A stretch of 64,000 nt of DNA from CAVXHQ01 sp963761735 (GCA_963761735.1 CAVXHQ010000005.1:806001-870000); one strand, 5' to 3'; shown: positions 50,711 through 59,941, counted from the first letter of the stretch. Numbers and translations are program-made. The notes: a model not told the origin generated them from the sequence alone.

Positions 50711-52644
50711 ATGAGCCAGACAACCGACGCGATGGAATTGCGCGAGGCGGATATCCGCAAGGGATACGATGCGGCGCTGGCCATGCTCGAAGGCCTCGAT
50801 CACACGCCCCGGGTGGCCAGCGCGGCCCAGCGTGAGGCGTCCGAGCGCTCGCCCGGGATCCCGCGTCGGCGGGCGTTTCGCTCGACGACGCCGGGTCTTG
50901 TCACACGCTCGACCGCGCGGCCCGAAGGTGTCCGCCTGATCGAGCGAATCGGCGATGTCGGCGGCGACGACATGGTGACGCCGGTGATGGCCGCCGTGCA
51001 GACCGGTCTGCGCCGCGCCCTCGCCGTGGCCCTTGCCGTGGCCGAGCAATACGCCGAGCGAACCGGGTTGTCCGAGATGAAGCGCGCCAACCTCGCGGGT
51101 GCGCTGACCGGCGCCAGATCCGCCGGGTTTCTCGGAACTGCTGAGCGCCGAGGCCCTCGTGGCGCTGTATACTTTCGGCAACGCTACGGCGTTCTACCTC
51201 GCGGCCCATGCCAGCGAAGAGACCGTCGAGATCGGCGACGTCGAAGAGGTGTTGACCGACAACGCCCAGCTCGCGCTGCACGGCGCGCTGTGGGAACTCG
51301 ATCAGGACATCGCCGCATTTGCCACGACCACAGGACGGCTGGTCGCCACCGTGTCTGGCATTCGCCGAGGCACTGATGGCCAAGGCCGCGACGCGGGCCG
51401 AAACGGCCGGGCGGCTGGAGCCGTTCGTCACCGCCGCGTGGAAAATCGAGGCCGACGACCTGACGATCCGCGGGTTCAGCCCGGCACGCAAGGCTGTGGG
51501 CACGGTGCTGACGATGACGTTCAAGAAACCGAACGAAGTTGTCGGCAATCATATCGCCAAATATCAGGCGATGCGCTTGGCAAAGATGCTCATGGCCTAT
51601 GATTTCGACCGGCGGCTCAATCCGTTTGCCGAACTGGGCGGGTTCATCTTTACGTTCATGGGCGACGGAGCACCGGGAACGGGCAAAACGACGCTTATCC
51701 AGATGATGGCCGGGTTGATAAACGAATATTGCAGGGTTGCGGGATATACGTTCCGTTATCAGAACCTGAGCACGGATAATATCGACAGCTATCAGGGTAA
51801 ATCGGGTCAGAATGCCCGGGCCTTCATCAATTCGATCATCGATCCGCAGGTGATCGGTTTTGGCACCGTCGACGATATCGATCAGCTGGCCGGCAAGCGG
51901 GGCGACAGGCAATCGTCGTCCGGCCAATTGGAGATTACCGCCGTGCTGATGGATGCCTTTGCGGGGGCCAATACGGTCGTGCGGGGAAATTGCACGTTCG
52001 GGATGTTCAGCAATTACCCGGAGAATGTGGACGATGCCTTGCGTCAACGGGCAGGGGCACGGTTTCTTGTCGACGGGCCGCAAAGCCGCGACGATTACAT
52101 CGATATCCTGTCGCTGCTGCTGGGCAAACGCCACGATATCCCGCTGGGCGACCATGAACTTTTTGCCGCGCAGGAAATCCGCAAGGCGGTGGCCGCGAGT
52201 TTCGAGGGCCATGGAAGGCCGCACGAAGAGGCGCTGCTTGCCGTCTGGGACCGCACGAAGGCCGACCTCGGCGCACTTGACACGATTGCGAAACTCGGCA
52301 CCTACCTCAAAGGGATACAGGAAGCGGACCCGCGGTTTACGGGCCGTGCGATCAAGAATATCACCGACGCGGTCAAGGTGCGCGCGATGGATTTCGAATT
52401 GCCCGACGCGTGGATGGAAGATCCGGATCTGTTCCTGTTCAAACCCTATGACGCGAAAAAGGCGATGATCGAGGATATGCGGCGGCCCATCACTCTCGAT
52501 ATGGTGATCCAGGAAATCAATCGCTACGCCGACAGCGAATTCCGTTATGCCGATAAATCCGACGAAGTGGCCATCGAGAACATGGTCCGTGATTTCGGGC
52601 GCAGCGCAGAGGCAAAACGACGGTATCTGGCGGACAAGGAGTGA
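50711..52644 (+). pseudogene. AAA+ ATPase of the unknown operon, interrupted by two apparent single-base insertions
   Basis: Three frames join into one ~643-residue protein. Part 1 (50711 to ~51128) starts MSQTTDAMELREADIRKGYD; part 2 (~51129 to ~51355) holds ELLSAEALVALYTFGNATAF; part 3 (to 52644) has an AAA+ domain with Walker A GAPGTGKTTL, a Walker B-like TVDDIDQLAGKR (Asp where the catalytic Glu is usual), and sensor/Arg-finger MFSNYPENVDDALRQR. Removing one T from 51128-51130 and the T at 51356 restores a continuous frame with sensible joins (SAGFSELLSAE; VSAFAEALM). Part 3 alone could start at ATG 51376. Error or real mutation cannot be decided here. Confidence 0.75.
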
Positions 52645-52973
52645 CCGCAGCACTCGCCATTCCGGCGCTGATCCTGGCGCTCATCGGCTGGCTGGTGCCG
52701 CGCGGCCTCAGCCTGTGGTTTCCCGAAGGCGTGCGGCCTTTGTTATTGCTTGCGTTTATTGCGACGCTGATAATGTTCGCGCTCGGCACGTTGCTTTTTG
52801 TGGCACTTTATTGGTGGCAGGGGTTTCCCTTTGCCGAATTGACGCAATTCGGCTGGGGAAACGCCGTTTTGCATTTCGGACGGCTGGGATTGATATCGGG
52901 CCTGTTCTGGGGGCCGTTGTTGGTATTGTCTGTGGCGGGATTGCCGAAAGGCTGGGTGGAGGAGACGTGGTGA
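52641..52973 (+). CDS. Membrane protein of the unknown operon (110 residues)
   Basis: GTG 52641 overlaps the ATPase stop as GTGA. Three or four hydrophobic segments: the N-terminal ALAIPALILALIGWLV, then LLLLAFIATLIMFALGTLLF, VALYWW and GLISGLFWGPLLVLSVAGL. It ends GWVEETW. No family recognised. Its stop again overlaps the next GTG start, so ATPase, membrane protein and the next protein are translated as a coupled unit. Confidence 0.78.
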   Translation: MTAALAIPALILALIGWLVPRGLSLWFPEGVRPLLLLAFIATLIMFALGTLLFVALYWWQGFPFAELTQFGWGNAVLHFGRLGLISGLFWGPLLVLSVAGLPKGWVEETW

Positions 52974-54439
52974 AACGCCTCATTGAAAACGGTCTTATGT
53001 TCGGCAACCTCGTCGAGGTTTCGTCGCCCGTCCTCGTCGGGCGCTATAACCGTGCGCTGAAAAGCCTGACGGGCAGGCAAACCGCGCTCTTGGATTTCCA
53101 CATCGACATTTCGGGGTATTCGCCAGAGGTGGGGGCGGAACTGGGCGACGACCTGTATCTGAACCACGCGGGCGTCAACCGGCAATTCATCCTGCTGACC
53201 ACGGCGCAAAAATACGCGCCTTTGCTGAACGCCAAATTCTCGACTTCGCGCGGGATCCTGAAACAGTTCATCACCGAAAACGAACCGCAGTTGTTTGCCC
53301 TTACCGCCCGCGATGCCGTCGCGGGCGAGCTGATCAATTCGGTCTTCGCGGCCGACAGCGCGGCACGCCTGCTCGACATCCGCAAGGTGACGATCGAGGC
53401 CGACAGCACCACCGGCACGGTCGCCACGGCCGAGAAACTGGCGGCGATGATCGACCGGTTCAAATCCGAGGACGACGCCTGGTGGGACGATGTGCTGATC
53501 GCGCGGATGATCGGCCTGGCCGAACTTACCGGCGATCTGAGCCGCAATCCGGTGCGCCTGAAACATATGTCCTTCGCGCAGGACAATTTCTGGACGGCGC
53601 ATTTCGGCGGGTTGTACGTGTTTCGCGCGACGGCACAGTCGGCGGTCATCGCGCGTGACCGCAGCCGCACGCTTGGCACGCTGGCCGTCGACAACGTCTG
53701 GACGTTCTTCGACCGGGCGGCCATTGCGCGGTTCCTGCAGGAAAACGACATGGTCGAACCCATCGTCCAGGCGCGCGGAATAGATGCCGCCGCGATCCTG
53801 CATCAAAAGATGGATTTCATCGTGGCGGACGTGGCGGGCACCATGGGCGAGGCGCTTGACGGGGCGACCCGCCGCGATCTGCGGATGCTGGGCCGCAAAT
53901 ACGCGCGCCTGTTGCCCGCCGACTGGCAGGGCCTTGCCGCCCTTGCCCGCTGGGCCGAGGACGGCGGGCCGTGGCCGCATATCGACAGCAGCCACCCGGC
54001 CTATTTCTATACCCTGCGCGCCCGCGATCATGCCGACACCGACCTTGTGAACATGCTGCTCGCCGAGCTTTCGCCGCTCGATATCCGGCAATTGTTCATC
54101 TGCCACAAAGTGGCGTTCTACGCCGCCTACGCAGGCTGGGCGGATGCCAAACAGACCTATGTCGCCGATTTCCTCGCGCGCGAATACATGGTCGACAAGG
54201 CGGGCACGCGGGCGGCGCTGTTCGGGCACGAGGCACCGATGGCAGAGGCGCGCACCGGCCCGCCGCCCTTGCCGGCCCGCGACAACCCCTGGGCGCAGGC
54301 GCGGGCACGGCCGGGTCCGCCGCCCTTGCCACCCCGGGACTTGCGCGACGGCGCCGATCCGGGGATGATCGACCGCGTCCTGCCCGGGCGCAACCTGACC
54401 CGGGGGCCCTGGGGCGACACAACCGGAGGCAACCGCTGA
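52970..54439 (+). CDS. Uncharacterised 489-residue protein with Pro-rich tail
   Basis: A soluble protein with GTG start 52970 (GTGA overlap). Main body: LVEVSSPVLVGRYNRALKSL, ALLDFHIDISGYSPEVG, NHAGVNRQFILLTTAQKYAP, then long helical stretches with DNFWTAHFGGLYVFRATAQS. The C-terminal ~70 residues hold two GPPPLPxRD motifs and other Pro/Arg-rich sequence, like SH3- or WW-type ligands, so the tail may dock a partner. No catalytic motif is recognised. The stop overlaps the next start by one base. Confidence 0.8.
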   Translation: MKRLIENGLMFGNLVEVSSPVLVGRYNRALKSLTGRQTALLDFHIDISGYSPEVGAELGDDLYLNHAGVNRQFILLTTAQKYAPLLNAKFSTSRGILKQFITENEPQLFALTARDAVAGELINSVFAADSAARLLDIRKVTIEADSTTGTVATAEKLAAMIDRFKSEDDAWWDDVLIARMIGLAELTGDLSRNPVRLKHMSFAQDNFWTAHFGGLYVFRATAQSAVIARDRSRTLGTLAVDNVWTFFDRAAIARFLQENDMVEPIVQARGIDAAAILHQKMDFIVADVAGTMGEALDGATRRDLRMLGRKYARLLPADWQGLAALARWAEDGGPWPHIDSSHPAYFYTLRARDHADTDLVNMLLAELSPLDIRQLFICHKVAFYAAYAGWADAKQTYVADFLAREYMVDKAGTRAALFGHEAPMAEARTGPPPLPARDNPWAQARARPGPPPLPPRDLRDGADPGMIDRVLPGRNLTRGPWGDTTGGNR

Positions 54440-54702
54440 TGGGATTTTTCCGCATTATCGCGCTGGCGTTCGTGGCGCTCAGCGTCATCTACGTCAGCAT
54501 ATCGTTTTACTCGCGGGCCGTGCGGCGCGACAAACTGCAACGGGCGTGGCTCGAGGACGGGGCGCAGGGCGACCGGGACGCCTATGTGCGCGAGGGTCTG
54601 GCGGAATACGACGTCTCGTTCCGGCGCAGGCTGATCCTCGGGGTCTATGTCGTGCCGATGGTCATCGTGGGCACGATCGTCTATCTGGTGAATTACGCAT
54701 AG
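54439..54702 (+). CDS. Small membrane protein of the unknown operon (87 residues)
   Basis: Two membrane helices (IIALAFVALSVIYVSISFY and LILGVYVVPMVIVGTIVYLV) flank a charged loop (RAVRRDKLQRAWLEDGAQGD). ATG 54439 overlaps the preceding stop (TGATG). No family recognised with confidence. It is followed ten bases later by DUF1523, with which it probably forms a pair in the membrane. Confidence 0.78.
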   Translation: MGFFRIIALAFVALSVIYVSISFYSRAVRRDKLQRAWLEDGAQGDRDAYVREGLAEYDVSFRRRLILGVYVVPMVIVGTIVYLVNYA

Positions 54703-54712
54703 GGAGAGCCGC

Positions 54713-55264
54713 ATGTTGCGCTATATCAAATGGGCCTTCTGGGTCGTCATCATCGGCTTTTTGGCCATCGTTCTGAATTACACGCTGCCGCAGCGTGACG
54801 TTGTGTATATTTCGGGCGTCGACAACCGGCTCGAACAGGTCGGTGCAAACTCGATCTTCTGGTCGTCGCCGGATTCGGGTACCTCGACGGAAGGTAACCT
54901 GATCCAGCGCGACGTGCGGTTCATCGACAGCACCCAGCGCAACGGCGAGGTGATGGTCTATCGCAACGAGGATACCGGTTTCTGGCCGCCGTATTTCAAG
55001 TTCGACAGTGCCAACCTGCACGCCGAGGCGCGCAATCTGATCTCGCGCAGCGATGCGCCGCAGTGGGTGATCGTGACGCACTATGGCTGGCGGATACCGT
55101 TCCTGTCCGCCTATCCGAACGCGATTTCGGTGACGCCGACCGATAATCCCGACGCCTTTCTGGTGCCGTGGTTCAACATCGTCTTTCTGCTGATACTGAT
55201 CGCACTGATCTGGGGCATCACCGTCCGGGTACGCCGGTTCGGACGGGGCCGTTCCGCGAGCTGA
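54713..55264 (+). CDS. DUF1523 family membrane protein
   Basis: A 183-residue DUF1523 protein. An N-terminal helix (WAFWVVIIGFLAIVLNYTL) and a C-terminal helix (PWFNIVFLLILIALIWGITV) enclose a periplasmic domain with RDVVYISGVDNRL, TQRNGEVMVYRNEDTGFW, PPYFKFDSANLHAEARNLIS and VTHYGWRIPFLSAYPNAISV. DUF1523 is common in Rhodobacteraceae without known function. A GGGAGA sits before the ATG. It closes the operon begun at 47454 and converges with the aldehyde dehydrogenase gene. Confidence 0.88.
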   Translation: MLRYIKWAFWVVIIGFLAIVLNYTLPQRDVVYISGVDNRLEQVGANSIFWSSPDSGTSTEGNLIQRDVRFIDSTQRNGEVMVYRNEDTGFWPPYFKFDSANLHAEARNLISRSDAPQWVIVTHYGWRIPFLSAYPNAISVTPTDNPDAFLVPWFNIVFLLILIALIWGITVRVRRFGRGRSAS

Positions 55265-55359
55265 TCCCGCCGGGGCACGAAACCAATATGGCCAACCCTG
55301 CGCCGTCCGGAGGGACGATGGCGCAGAGTGGGTCAATTTCCCGGGCGCGAAAGACCGCC

Positions 55360-57693
55360 CTATTCGCCGTAGGGGATCCAGATCGTCTTGGTTTCGGTGG
55401 CCTGCGCCAGAGTCTCGCGCATGTCCGCCGCGGTCCAGTCGATGGCGCGCCCGGCGCCAAGCCAGGTACGTTTGAGGTTGCCCGATCCGGCCCGCTCGAT
55501 CGCGGCGTCGTGGGCCGGATCGGCAAACGACCACATCGCATCAACATCGAGATGGGCGGCAAGTGCCGGTGCCACGTCCGCATGCGCGCCGGTCAGGATG
55601 TTGACGACACCGCCAGGCACGTCCGATGTGTCGACGATCTGGTAGAAATCCGTGGCAGCAAGAGGGAACGGCTCGGACGCGACGAGGGTGATGCGGTTGC
55701 CCATCGCAATCGCGGGCGCCATGAGGGCTATGAGGCCCAGCAGGGGGCTGCGCGGATCGCACAGTGCGGCGATCTTGCCGACCGGTTCCTTCATCGCCAG
55801 GGCTGTACCGCGGATCGGCACGCCACGCGCCGCGCCGTCGTATTTGTCGGCCCAGGCGGCGGCCGAAAACAGCGTGTCGATGCAGGCAAACACCTCGGCG
55901 TCGCCGGACGTGCCGGTCATCGCCCTGAGGCGGGCGGCGAATTCATCGCCCCGCGCCGACAGGTTTTCCGCCAGGTAATACAGGATCTGCGCGCGCAGAT
56001 GCCCGGTCGTCTTGCCCCAGCCGACGGCGCCGTTCATCGCCTCGACGGCGTTGCGCGCGTCCTTGCGGTTGGCAAGGCCGACCTGACCGAGCAGCGCGCC
56101 TTTAGGCCCGAAGACATCGCGCGAATAGCCTGCATCGGGCCGCGCCTGTTTGCCGCCGATATAGAGTTTTGCCGTCCGGTCGAGGGTACCGGTCGCCGCC
56201 GCGGTGCCGGTGAAGGCCGTGACAGGTTTCGCCTGTTTCGACGTGTCCCGGGGTCGCGTATACGCGGCCAGCCCTTCCCATCCGCCTTCGCGCCCGAACC
56301 CGCTCATCCGCACACCGCCGAACGGGGCGGCGGCGTCCATCATGTTGGTGCCGTTGATCCAGACGATCCCCGACACCAGCTTTGGCGCGATATCCAGCGC
56401 GAGGTTGATGTTCTCGGTCCACACGGTCGCCGCGAGGCCATAGCGGGTGTTGTTGGCGACCTCGACGGCCTCGGCGGGCGTGCGAAACGTCGTGGCGACG
56501 AGGACCGGGCCGAAGATTTCCTCCTGCATCAGCGTGTCGGCGGGGGCGAGGCCGGTGATCAGCGTCGGCGGATAAAAGCAGCCCGTGTCGGGCAGGGGAG
56601 AGGCCGCGACGTGGCGCTCTCCCTGCGCGTGCGCGTCCATCAGCGCGGTGATCGCGGCGTGTTGCACCGGATCGACGATGGCGCCGATGTCGATGGCCTT
56701 GTCCAGCGGGTTTCCGATGCGCAATTTGTCCATGCGGGCGCGCAGGCGGGTGTAGAAATCCTCCGCGATGCCCTCGTGCACCAGCAGGCGCGATCCGGCG
56801 CAGCAGACCTGCCCCTGATTGAACCAGATCGCATCGACGAGGCCTTCGATGGCTGAATCGATGTCCGCGTCGTCGAACACGATATAGGGCGATTTTCCGC
56901 CCAGTTCGAGCGTCAGCGCAATCCCACGGCCCGCCGTCCGTTCGCGGATGACGCGGCCGACGGCGGTGGATCCTGTAAAGGCGACCTTGTCGACCTGTGC
57001 ATCGACAAGGGCCGCGCCCGTTTCGCCGTCGCCCGTGACGATGTTGATGACACCGGCCGGAACGCCCGCCGCATGGGCGATTTCGGCAAAGACCATCGCC
57101 GACAGGGTGGTATATTCGGCGGGTTTCAGCACCACGGTATTGCCCGCCGCCAGTGCGGGCGCGATTTTCCACGCGAGCATCAGAAGCGGGAAATTCCACG
57201 GCACGATCTGGCCGCAGACGCCAATGGCCGTGCGATCCGGCTGTTCGGTCGGCAGCAGTTGTGCGAGGCCCGCGTGGTAATAGAAATGCCGGATCGCCAG
57301 CGGTATGTCGATGTCCCGGCTTTCGCGGATCGGTTTGCCGTTGTCGAGCGTTTCCATCACCGCCAGCAGACGGGAATGTTTTTGCAAGGAACGCGCAATT
57401 GCATAGAGGATCCGGGCACGCCCGTGACCGCCGAGCGCCGCCCATTTCGGCTGCGCCTTGCGGGCGGCCTTCACGGCCTGCGCCACTTCGTCGGCGGTGC
57501 ATTTGGTGACATGGGCAAGGTGGTCGCCGGTGGCGGGGTTCGTGGAGGCGAAATCCTTGCGCAACGCGCCCCGCTTGCCGCCGATCCACGGGCCGACGAT
57601 GCCGTCGCGGTCGGCCAGCCACGCGCGCGCCTCGGTGGCGCTCTCGGGGGCGGGGCCATAGTCCATGGTCTCGAAGATGTCGGCGACGGTCAT
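55360..57693 (-). CDS. Double-domain aldehyde dehydrogenase
   Basis: A 777-residue protein with two ALDH domains. The first (about 20-480) is complete: VPWNFPLLMLAWKIAPALAAGN (in pieces), FTGSTAVGRVI, catalytic Glu in LELGGKSPYIVFDDADID and catalytic Cys in GQVCCAGSRLL. The second (about 500-777) keeps the Rossmann part (VGKIAALCDPRSPLLGLIAL) but lacks the Glu/Cys region, so it is probably structural. This architecture is typical for Rhodobacteraceae. It ends a minus-strand operon AraC-deoC-small gene-ALDH; oxidising acetaldehyde from the DeoC reaction is a natural role. Confidence 0.9.
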   Translation of the reverse strand: MTVADIFETMDYGPAPESATEARAWLADRDGIVGPWIGGKRGALRKDFASTNPATGDHLAHVTKCTADEVAQAVKAARKAQPKWAALGGHGRARILYAIARSLQKHSRLLAVMETLDNGKPIRESRDIDIPLAIRHFYYHAGLAQLLPTEQPDRTAIGVCGQIVPWNFPLLMLAWKIAPALAAGNTVVLKPAEYTTLSAMVFAEIAHAAGVPAGVINIVTGDGETGAALVDAQVDKVAFTGSTAVGRVIRERTAGRGIALTLELGGKSPYIVFDDADIDSAIEGLVDAIWFNQGQVCCAGSRLLVHEGIAEDFYTRLRARMDKLRIGNPLDKAIDIGAIVDPVQHAAITALMDAHAQGERHVAASPLPDTGCFYPPTLITGLAPADTLMQEEIFGPVLVATTFRTPAEAVEVANNTRYGLAATVWTENINLALDIAPKLVSGIVWINGTNMMDAAAPFGGVRMSGFGREGGWEGLAAYTRPRDTSKQAKPVTAFTGTAAATGTLDRTAKLYIGGKQARPDAGYSRDVFGPKGALLGQVGLANRKDARNAVEAMNGAVGWGKTTGHLRAQILYYLAENLSARGDEFAARLRAMTGTSGDAEVFACIDTLFSAAAWADKYDGAARGVPIRGTALAMKEPVGKIAALCDPRSPLLGLIALMAPAIAMGNRITLVASEPFPLAATDFYQIVDTSDVPGGVVNILTGAHADVAPALAAHLDVDAMWSFADPAHDAAIERAGSGNLKRTWLGAGRAIDWTAADMRETLAQATETKTIWIPYGE

Positions 57694-57694
57694 G

Positions 57695-57970
57695 TTATTT
57701 CCGATCTGATTCTTCGCGCTGTTCGTGGTTTTGCATTGGAATACACGTGTAAGTCGTCAAAATTCCAATTCGAAACTGCTGATATGACCGTGATTCCGGA
57801 CGCCCCGCAATTTCTGGATTTTGCTTGGCCCAGTCCAGCCACGAATTGTATTCAACTGAATGCGCATCCCGAATGTACTCTTCAAACGTCGGACAGCTCG
57901 CAAGATCTGTGAACTCAATATTTGTGACAATTGACTGGCCCCCGACAATTGCAATCTTGTTCCAATTCAT
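57695..57970 (-). CDS. Small hypothetical protein in AT-rich DNA inside the deoC operon
   Basis: A 91-residue frame, MNWNKIAIVGGQSIVTNIEF onward, fits exactly between deoC (6 bases away) and the aldehyde dehydrogenase (1 base). Its DNA is about 46% GC (hand count over 57721-57960), far below its neighbours, and its codon use differs, suggesting a recent insertion. No domain is recognised; the protein is polar, with SYQQFRIGILTTYTCIP near the end. It could be a foreign gene or a remnant. Confidence 0.6.
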   Translation of the reverse strand: MNWNKIAIVGGQSIVTNIEFTDLASCPTFEEYIRDAHSVEYNSWLDWAKQNPEIAGRPESRSYQQFRIGILTTYTCIPMQNHEQREESDRK

Positions 57971-57976
57971 GGAGAG

Positions 57977-58978
57977 TTATCCAATCGCATGGCGCCACCC
58001 TGCCGAATAGGCGCCGGTGATGTGATGCTCGAGCTGCCGCTCGATATCGCCGAGCAGCGACGAGGCGCCGAAACGGAACAGGTCCGGGCGCAGCCAGCGG
58101 TCGCCCAACTCGTCCTTCATCGTCGCCAGATAGGTGATCGCGTCCTTGGCCTTGGAAATCCCGCCCGCCGGTTTGTAGCCGATGGCAAAACCCGTGCGCG
58201 TCTCGTAGGCGCGGATGGCGCGCAGCATCGTCAGGGTCACGGGCAGGGTCGCGTTGACGCTTTCTTTACCCGTCGATGTTTTGATGAAATCCGCACCCGC
58301 CATCATGCACACAAGGGAGGCCCGCGCCACATTGCGCAAAGACCCCAGCTCACCGGTGGCAAGGATCGCCTTCACGTGGGCCGGTCCACATGCCTCGCGA
58401 AAGGCACGTATTTCGTCGTACAGGGCCTGCCAGTCGCCGGTCAGGGCATGGCGGCGCGAAATCACGATGTCGATCTCTTGTGCGCCCGCCGCGACGCTGG
58501 CGCGGATTTCCTCGATCCGCAGCGGCAGGGGCGACAGACCGGCGGGAAAGCCTGTGGAAACAGCGGCGACGGGAATGCCCGACCCGTCGAGCGCGTCGAC
58601 AGCCACGCCGACCATGTCGTGATAGACGCAGACGGCGCCCGTGGTCAGCCCCGTCATCCCGAGGCGGTCCAGCAGATCCGCCGACACCGGTTGCCGCGCC
58701 TTGGCGCACAAACGGCGCACCCGCCCGGCGGTGTCGTCACCTGACAATGTCGTCAGATCCATGCACGATATCGCGCGGCACAGCCAGGCTGCCTGCCAGT
58801 CCTTTTTCACCGACCGCCGTCCCGGCAGGGTCGCCGCGCGCCTCTGAATCGCGGAGGTATTGGCCTGCACGGCCCGCACCCATTCCAGGTCGAGCGTCAT
58901 GGGATCGTTACGCGGCATCCGCACCTGCGGCAGGCCGGGCGCGGCGGGTGTGGCGGTGGCGGGGCTGAGGACGGTCAC
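57977..58978 (-). CDS. deoC: Deoxyribose-phosphate aldolase DeoC
   Basis: Cleaves 2-deoxyribose 5-phosphate to glyceraldehyde 3-phosphate and acetaldehyde. The 333-residue class I aldolase has MDLTTLSGDDT, VAVSTGFPAGLSPLP, EIDIVISRRHAL, VKAILATGELG, the Schiff-base lysine in ADFIKTSTGKE and GYKPAGGI near the C-terminus. The start is set at GTG 58978; ATGs at 58918 and 58900 are alternatives. Long form typical of alphaproteobacteria. It lies downstream of an AraC regulator and upstream of an aldehyde dehydrogenase that could use the acetaldehyde. Confidence 0.93.
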   Translation of the reverse strand: MTVLSPATATPAAPGLPQVRMPRNDPMTLDLEWVRAVQANTSAIQRRAATLPGRRSVKKDWQAAWLCRAISCMDLTTLSGDDTAGRVRRLCAKARQPVSADLLDRLGMTGLTTGAVCVYHDMVGVAVDALDGSGIPVAAVSTGFPAGLSPLPLRIEEIRASVAAGAQEIDIVISRRHALTGDWQALYDEIRAFREACGPAHVKAILATGELGSLRNVARASLVCMMAGADFIKTSTGKESVNATLPVTLTMLRAIRAYETRTGFAIGYKPAGGISKAKDAITYLATMKDELGDRWLRPDLFRFGASSLLGDIERQLEHHITGAYSAGWRHAIG

Positions 58979-59068
58979 GGGCGGCCTACTCCGGAAAATC
59001 GCGGGACAGGATGAATTGGTCGCATGGGCAGTGCATCTTGGCAAGGTTTGACCGGACGGTCAAAAAAC

Positions 59069-59941
59069 TCATGGATGCAGCACGTCCTGCCGGTGGGCAT
59101 GACGATAGTGACGGGGCGTGGTGCCATGGGCGGCGCGGAACAGCTTGTGGAAATGCGACAGGTTGGGAATGCCGCAGTCGGCGGCGATTTCCGACAGGCT
59201 GTCGCCGCTGCCCGCCAGGCGCCGGGCGGCGAAATCCATTCGCCGCGCGTTGATGAACTCCGACGGGCTTTGCCCGTAGAACCGCCGCATCGACCGGCTG
59301 ACATGCGGATGGGCACGACCCGCAAGACGCACGAGGCCCGCTGCACCGAGGCGAAAAACCGCGGGTTCGCGGGCGGCGGCGCAGGCGGCGCGCAGCCAGT
59401 CGGGGGCGGTTTGCCCGTCCTGCGCAGTGTTGGGCGTTGCTTGCGCGCCGAGCAGGTCCGACATCAGTGGCAGCAGGAATGCCTCGGCCGCCAGCGTGTC
59501 TCGGGGCGACAGTTCGAGCAGGTTCGCCGCCCGGTTAAGATCGGCCATCTGCCGTGCGTCGCGCAACACCATGAGAGGCACCGCGCCGCCATGGGCGAAA
59601 AGTTGCCCTGTCAGGCGCGGATGTCGCCCGTTCAGGTCCGCGACGAGACCCGGATGCAGGGTCAGGGACACGACGAGCGTGTCCGCCCCGCGCCCCTGAA
59701 GGCCGTGCACATCGCCAGGCCGCACGAACAAGAGCGCGCCTTCGCCGATATCGCGCCGTGCCGTGATGCCGGCACCATCCTGCGTCAGATGCCGCAGGGT
59801 TCCATTCTGAATCCACAAAAGCTCATAGAAATCATGGCCATGCAGATGCCGGGGCCGTCGGACGGCCAATGCCGCACGCGCAAGGTCGACCGACCGACCG
59901 TCCGTCAGAATATCGGCGTGGTGCAGGACGATATGGCTCAT
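59069..59941 (-). CDS. AraC family transcriptional regulator
   Basis: A 290-residue regulator with an N-terminal cupin (RPRHLHGHDFYELLWIQNG, LLFVRPGDVHGLQG) and a C-terminal double helix-turn-helix (LAGSGDSLSEIAADCGIPNLSHFHKLFRAAHGTTPRHYR, in pieces). ATG 59941 (MSHIVLHHADIL) is preferred over 60001. It lies 90 bases upstream of deoC on the same strand and probably controls the deoC-ALDH operon. The HGHDFYE pattern suggests a sugar-type ligand. Confidence 0.92.
   Translation of the reverse strand: MSHIVLHHADILTDGRSVDLARAALAVRRPRHLHGHDFYELLWIQNGTLRHLTQDGAGITARRDIGEGALLFVRPGDVHGLQGRGADTLVVSLTLHPGLVADLNGRHPRLTGQLFAHGGAVPLMVLRDARQMADLNRAANLLELSPRDTLAAEAFLLPLMSDLLGAQATPNTAQDGQTAPDWLRAACAAAREPAVFRLGAAGLVRLAGRAHPHVSRSMRRFYGQSPSEFINARRMDFAARRLAGSGDSLSEIAADCGIPNLSHFHKLFRAAHGTTPRHYRHAHRQDVLHP

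Noticed and set aside
52547..52970. Upstream extension of the 489-aa protein to 52547
   Set aside because: It would overlap the 110-aa membrane protein completely; the GTG at 52970 forms a standard GTGA overlap.
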